Origin: Montifringilla adamsi
Taxonomy: Eukaryota; Chordata; Aves; Passeriformes; Passeridae
Direction: 5' to 3'
Assembly (NCBI GenBank): GCA_017590115.1
Contig: JAGGNK010006448.1
Span: 12,153,049 to 12,217,048, forward strand
DNA length: 64,000 nucleotides
Shown here: piece after piece, positions 63,601 to 64,000 of the stretch
Position numbering within the stretch: the stretch's first letter is position 1
How the letters are laid out: each line of letters begins with the position of its first letter
Notes under the pieces: model-generated
The model's database searches: none
The model's input: only the letters and a program-made list of their open reading frames with translations
Told to the model about the DNA's origin: nothing
Program-made: the position numbers and the translations under genes

Positions 63601-63601
63601 G
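36607..63601 (+). CDS. IPO5: Importin-5 (RanBP5, karyopherin beta-3), coding exons 1-15, 3' half outside window
   Basis: Importin-beta family nuclear import receptor. Known role: it binds ribosomal proteins, core histones and other cargo in the cytoplasm, passes through nuclear pores and releases cargo when Ran-GTP binds. Seen here: fifteen exons (84, 81, 193, 103, 97, 105, 123, 121, 88, 107, 125, 90, 174, 219 and 84 nt) join without a frame break into 598 codons that match vertebrate IPO5 nearly residue for residue from my knowledge of the human protein. The product is a helical HEAT-repeat solenoid with no signal peptide or membrane segment. An acidic stretch (residues about 314-331, EEDED..ADDDFD) marks the loop region linked to Ran binding in this family. 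The chain stops at an acidic D/E cluster (589-598) where the window's last exon ends. The start has G at -3 and +4, a strong Kozak context, and gives the N-terminus [19 protein letters not shown]. No disabling change is seen, so this is an intact gene cut by the window edge. Confidence 0.97.
36753..36799 (+). other. G-rich tract with quadruplex-forming pattern, start of intron 1
   Basis: Starting 63 bp after the exon 1 donor, the plus strand carries at least six runs of three or more G separated by one to three bases. This meets the usual G-quadruplex pattern on the non-template strand of IPO5. It is simple sequence in part (GGGA repeats). Confidence 0.5.
36813..36818 (+). promoter_or_regulatory. 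E-box CACGTG in intron 1 CpG island
   Basis: A canonical CACGTG lies 123 bp after the exon 1 donor inside the CpG island. It is the preferred site of MYC/MAX and USF factors. It is a single motif and may be chance, though a MYC link would suit a ribosomal-protein importer. Confidence 0.25.
38330..38590 (-). repeat. CR1 remnant, minus strand, in IPO5 intron 1
   Basis: GTCAGATCAGGTCACTCGGG, AATGGAGACTGCACAAGCTC and CCTCTTCCAGACTGAACCTC resemble a reversed CR1 of a different subfamily. Diverged. Confidence 0.5.
39110..39645 (+). repeat. CR1 LINE 3' end, plus strand, in IPO5 intron 1
   Basis: Ordered CR1 phrases (GGGAGGGTCACAAAGATGGT, GGGGTTGTTCAGCTTGGAGA, TTTAGATTAGATACATGGAA, ACTGGAACAGGCTG) end in AACTAGATGGTCTTTAATGT and ATTCTGTGATTG, the intact 3' tail. 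Same orientation as the host gene. Confidence 0.85.
41673..41753 (+). CDS. IPO5: IPO5 coding exon 2 (codons 29-55)
   Basis: The acceptor TTCTGCAG precedes GAGACCTATGAG and the donor is GTATGG; phase 0 at both ends. It encodes [20 protein letters not shown] and following residues, matching the second helix of HEAT repeat 1 and the start of repeat 2. Confidence 0.95.
41754..47163 (+). other. IPO5: IPO5 intron 2 (5,410 bp, largest here)
   Basis: GT-AG intron, AT-rich, unique-looking throughout, with a short AC repeat just before the acceptor. No repeat element, extra exon or RNA gene is recognised. A small minus-strand frame near 47000-47150 looks superficially protein-like but matches no family I know. 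Confidence 0.85.
47164..47356 (+). CDS. IPO5: IPO5 coding exon 3 (codons 56-120)
   Basis: The acceptor CCTTAACAG follows a short AC repeat; the donor is GTACTT. It encodes [20 protein letters not shown] through AELARNLI and ends one base into codon 120 (phase 1). The [10 protein letters not shown] helix is diagnostic of IPO5. Confidence 0.96.
47357..47853 (+). other. IPO5: IPO5 intron 3 (497 bp)
   Basis: GT-AG intron (donor GTACTT, acceptor AAATGTAG) that splits codon 120 after its first base. I see nothing else in it. Intron 4 (47957-48181, 225 bp) is likewise plain. Confidence 0.85.
47854..47956 (+). CDS. IPO5: IPO5 coding exon 4 (codons 120-154)
   Basis: The acceptor AAATGTAG completes the split Asp codon; the donor is GTAAGC. 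It encodes [19 protein letters not shown] through REAALHIFW, with the Trp codon split TG|G across the next intron. Confidence 0.95.
48182..48278 (+). CDS. IPO5: IPO5 coding exon 5 (codons 154-186)
   Basis: The acceptor ATCCTTAG is followed by the last base of the split Trp codon; the donor is GTAAGA. It encodes [20 protein letters not shown] then [12 protein letters not shown], ending in phase 0. Confidence 0.95.
48279..49306 (+). other. IPO5: IPO5 intron 5 (1,028 bp)
   Basis: GT-AG intron with a branch-point and pyrimidine-rich 3' end. No repeat or embedded gene is recognised. Confidence 0.85.
49307..49411 (+). CDS. IPO5: IPO5 coding exon 6 (codons 187-221)
   Basis: The acceptor GTCTTTTAG and donor GTAAGA frame 35 codons encoding [20 protein letters not shown] through [11 protein letters not shown]. 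Both ends are phase 0. It corresponds to a HEAT repeat in the N-terminal arch. Confidence 0.95.
49412..52594 (+). other. IPO5: IPO5 intron 6 (3,183 bp)
   Basis: GT-AG intron of unique AT-rich sequence. No transposon, exon or RNA gene is recognised. Confidence 0.85.
52595..52717 (+). CDS. IPO5: IPO5 coding exon 7 (codons 222-262)
   Basis: The acceptor TTTTTATAG and donor GTAAAG frame 41 codons encoding [20 protein letters not shown] through ATLQLTLK, phase 0 at both ends. It is followed by an 87-bp intron. Confidence 0.95.
52805..52925 (+). CDS. IPO5: IPO5 coding exon 8 (codons 263-303)
   Basis: The acceptor GGTTGTAG and donor GTAAGT frame [20 protein letters not shown] through HTNIIAQA plus one base of the next Ile codon (phase 1). 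Confidence 0.95.
52926..56359 (+). other. IPO5: IPO5 intron 8 (3,434 bp)
   Basis: GT-AG intron before the acidic-loop exon. It is unique sequence with a T-rich acceptor. No repeat or nested gene is recognised. Confidence 0.85.
56360..56447 (+). CDS. IPO5: IPO5 coding exon 9, acidic loop (codons 303-332)
   Basis: The acceptor TTTTTTTTCAG precedes TTCCTCAGATG; the donor is GTAATT. It encodes [20 protein letters not shown] then ELADDDFD and two bases of a Ser codon. The run of Asp and Glu residues is the acidic segment characteristic of IPO5. The Ala at residue 326 is Glu in the human protein as I recall it. Confidence 0.95.
56448..59549 (+). other. IPO5: IPO5 intron 9 (3,102 bp)
   Basis: GT-AG intron with a short GT repeat near 59386. 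Otherwise unique sequence; nothing else supported. Confidence 0.85.
59550..59656 (+). CDS. IPO5: IPO5 coding exon 10 (codons 332-368)
   Basis: The acceptor GATATTTAG is followed by the base completing Ser332; the donor is GTAAGT. It encodes [20 protein letters not shown] through EHIMQMLQN and one base of a Pro codon. Confidence 0.95.
59657..62017 (+). other. IPO5: IPO5 intron 10 (2,361 bp)
   Basis: GT-AG intron of unique AT-rich sequence. No repeat or nested gene is recognised. Confidence 0.85.
62018..62142 (+). CDS. IPO5: IPO5 coding exon 11 (codons 368-409)
   Basis: The acceptor CTTCTGTAG completes the Pro codon; the donor is GTGAGT. It encodes [20 protein letters not shown] through [10 protein letters not shown], ending in phase 0. 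[15 protein letters not shown] is a near-invariant importin HEAT motif. Confidence 0.96.
62232..62321 (+). CDS. IPO5: IPO5 coding exon 12 with GC donor (codons 410-439)
   Basis: The acceptor TTTTTCAG precedes CATCCCAGAGTAAGA. The exon encodes [20 protein letters not shown] through KKFHEK. The donor is AAG|GCAAGT, a GC rather than GT site, forced by continuity with exon 13 (next codon Val). The 90-nt exon is flanked by introns of 89 and 88 bp. Confidence 0.94.
62322..62409 (+). other. IPO5: IPO5 intron 12, GC-AG class (88 bp)
   Basis: It starts GCAAGT and ends TTTTTCAG. Apart from the C at +2 the donor AAG|GCAAGT pairs fully with U1 snRNA, the pattern typical of functional GC-AG introns. No GT nearby would keep the conserved Lys-Val junction. 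The intron has no in-frame stop, but retention adds 88 nt, shifts the frame and ends translation in exon 13. Confidence 0.9.
62410..62583 (+). CDS. IPO5: IPO5 coding exon 13 (codons 440-497)
   Basis: The acceptor CTTTTTCAG and donor GTATAA frame 58 codons encoding [20 protein letters not shown] through [10 protein letters not shown], phase 0 at both ends. [15 protein letters not shown] is a classic IPO5 HEAT helix pair. Confidence 0.96.
62812..63030 (+). CDS. IPO5: IPO5 coding exon 14 (codons 498-570)
   Basis: The acceptor is TTTCCAAG, an AAG rather than the usual CAG or TAG end; the donor is GTGAGC. It is the largest exon here, encoding [20 protein letters not shown] through [12 protein letters not shown], phase 0. 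Confidence 0.96.
63031..63517 (+). other. IPO5: IPO5 intron 14 (487 bp) with long T tract
   Basis: GT-AG intron. Positions 63292-63340 are almost pure T with a few G and C interruptions, about 175 bp before the acceptor. Length is likely variable and prone to sequencing error. Confidence 0.8.
63518..63601 (+). CDS. IPO5: IPO5 coding exon 15 (codons 571-598), last in window
   Basis: The acceptor GTGTCTAG and donor GTATGT frame [20 protein letters not shown] then DLEDDDPQ, phase 0. The next exon, expected to start with Ile-Ser-Tyr by homology, is beyond the window. Confidence 0.95.
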
Positions 63602-64000
63602 GTATGTTAAAATTGTGTCTCTACAGCTCATTGGTATTAAAAACATTCCTTGTATACATGATGTTTCTGCCCCCTCCCTGGCCTTTCAGGCTAGTTGTCC
63701 AGCCTGTCTTACAAAACTTGACATTGAGATGGCCCTAGAATCTTTCACAGATGCATGGTTAGGAAATGAGACTTCCAGGACCTATATTTGCAGAAGAAAT
63801 TTGAGCTTGCTGTTGCCTTCTTATAAATAGATCAACAAGACTTGTTAAGCAGCTGCTCTAATGAGCAGAGAGCTATTTTAACTTGTATATTTGAAAACAA
63901 ATACTCCTCTGAAAACATAGTACTGCACCCTTTTTTACTTTTTGCTCTATTTTACCATCTTTAGGAACATGGCTTGGTAGTACTGTTCAAATCTGGGAAA
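63602..64000 (+). other. IPO5: IPO5 intron 15, partial
   Basis: It begins with donor GTATGT and runs off the window. No acceptor followed by the expected Ile-Ser-Tyr coding sequence is seen before position 64000. Confidence 0.8.

Noticed and set aside
1..64000. CRISPR arrays, bacterial operons, tRNA or rRNA genes
   Set aside because: None seen. Split genes, CR1 LINEs and a CpG island show this is vertebrate nuclear DNA.

Overview
The window is vertebrate nuclear DNA, almost certainly from a bird and probably a songbird. It carries many CR1 LINE fragments ending in the octamer-like 3' tails typical of avian CR1. It also holds two copies of a long-terminal-repeat family that I associate with passerine genomes; the order-level assignment is inference. 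A 21-base run of N at 24539-24559 shows this is a draft assembly.

Region 1 (1-36,080) is a gene desert in which I find no convincing protein-coding or RNA gene. It contains old CR1 pieces on both strands, a near-complete solo LTR (+) at 2.6-3.7 kb, a related LTR (-) at 18.8-19.7 kb, a possible third LTR-like block at 16.2-16.45 kb, homopolymer tracts, an assembly gap, and a pair of diverged 75-80 bp duplicates. The largest repeat block, 25.73-28.29 kb, is two CR1 elements lying head to tail, one with a decayed reverse-transcriptase segment.

Region 2 (36,080-37,330) is a CpG island and the promoter of the only gene. It has no TATA box. It has five same-strand CCAAT boxes spaced 31, 52, 104 and 31 bp apart, all close to whole turns of the DNA helix, followed by a 29-nt pyrimidine run that stops 6 nt before the start codon. 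The 3' end of a CR1 element runs directly into this promoter and contributes an AP-1-like site.

Region 3 (36,607-64,000) is the 5' half of IPO5 (importin-5, also called RanBP5 or karyopherin beta-3) on the plus strand. I resolved fifteen coding exons. They join in one open frame of 1,794 nt (598 codons), about 55% of the roughly 1,097-residue protein known from human; the rest lies beyond the right edge. Fourteen complete introns are present. Thirteen are GT-AG, and one 88-bp intron (intron 12) is GC-AG. IPO5 carries ribosomal proteins, core histones and other cargo into the nucleus under control of Ran-GTP. The compact CpG/CCAAT promoter and possible TOP-like start suit a broadly expressed, growth-linked gene.
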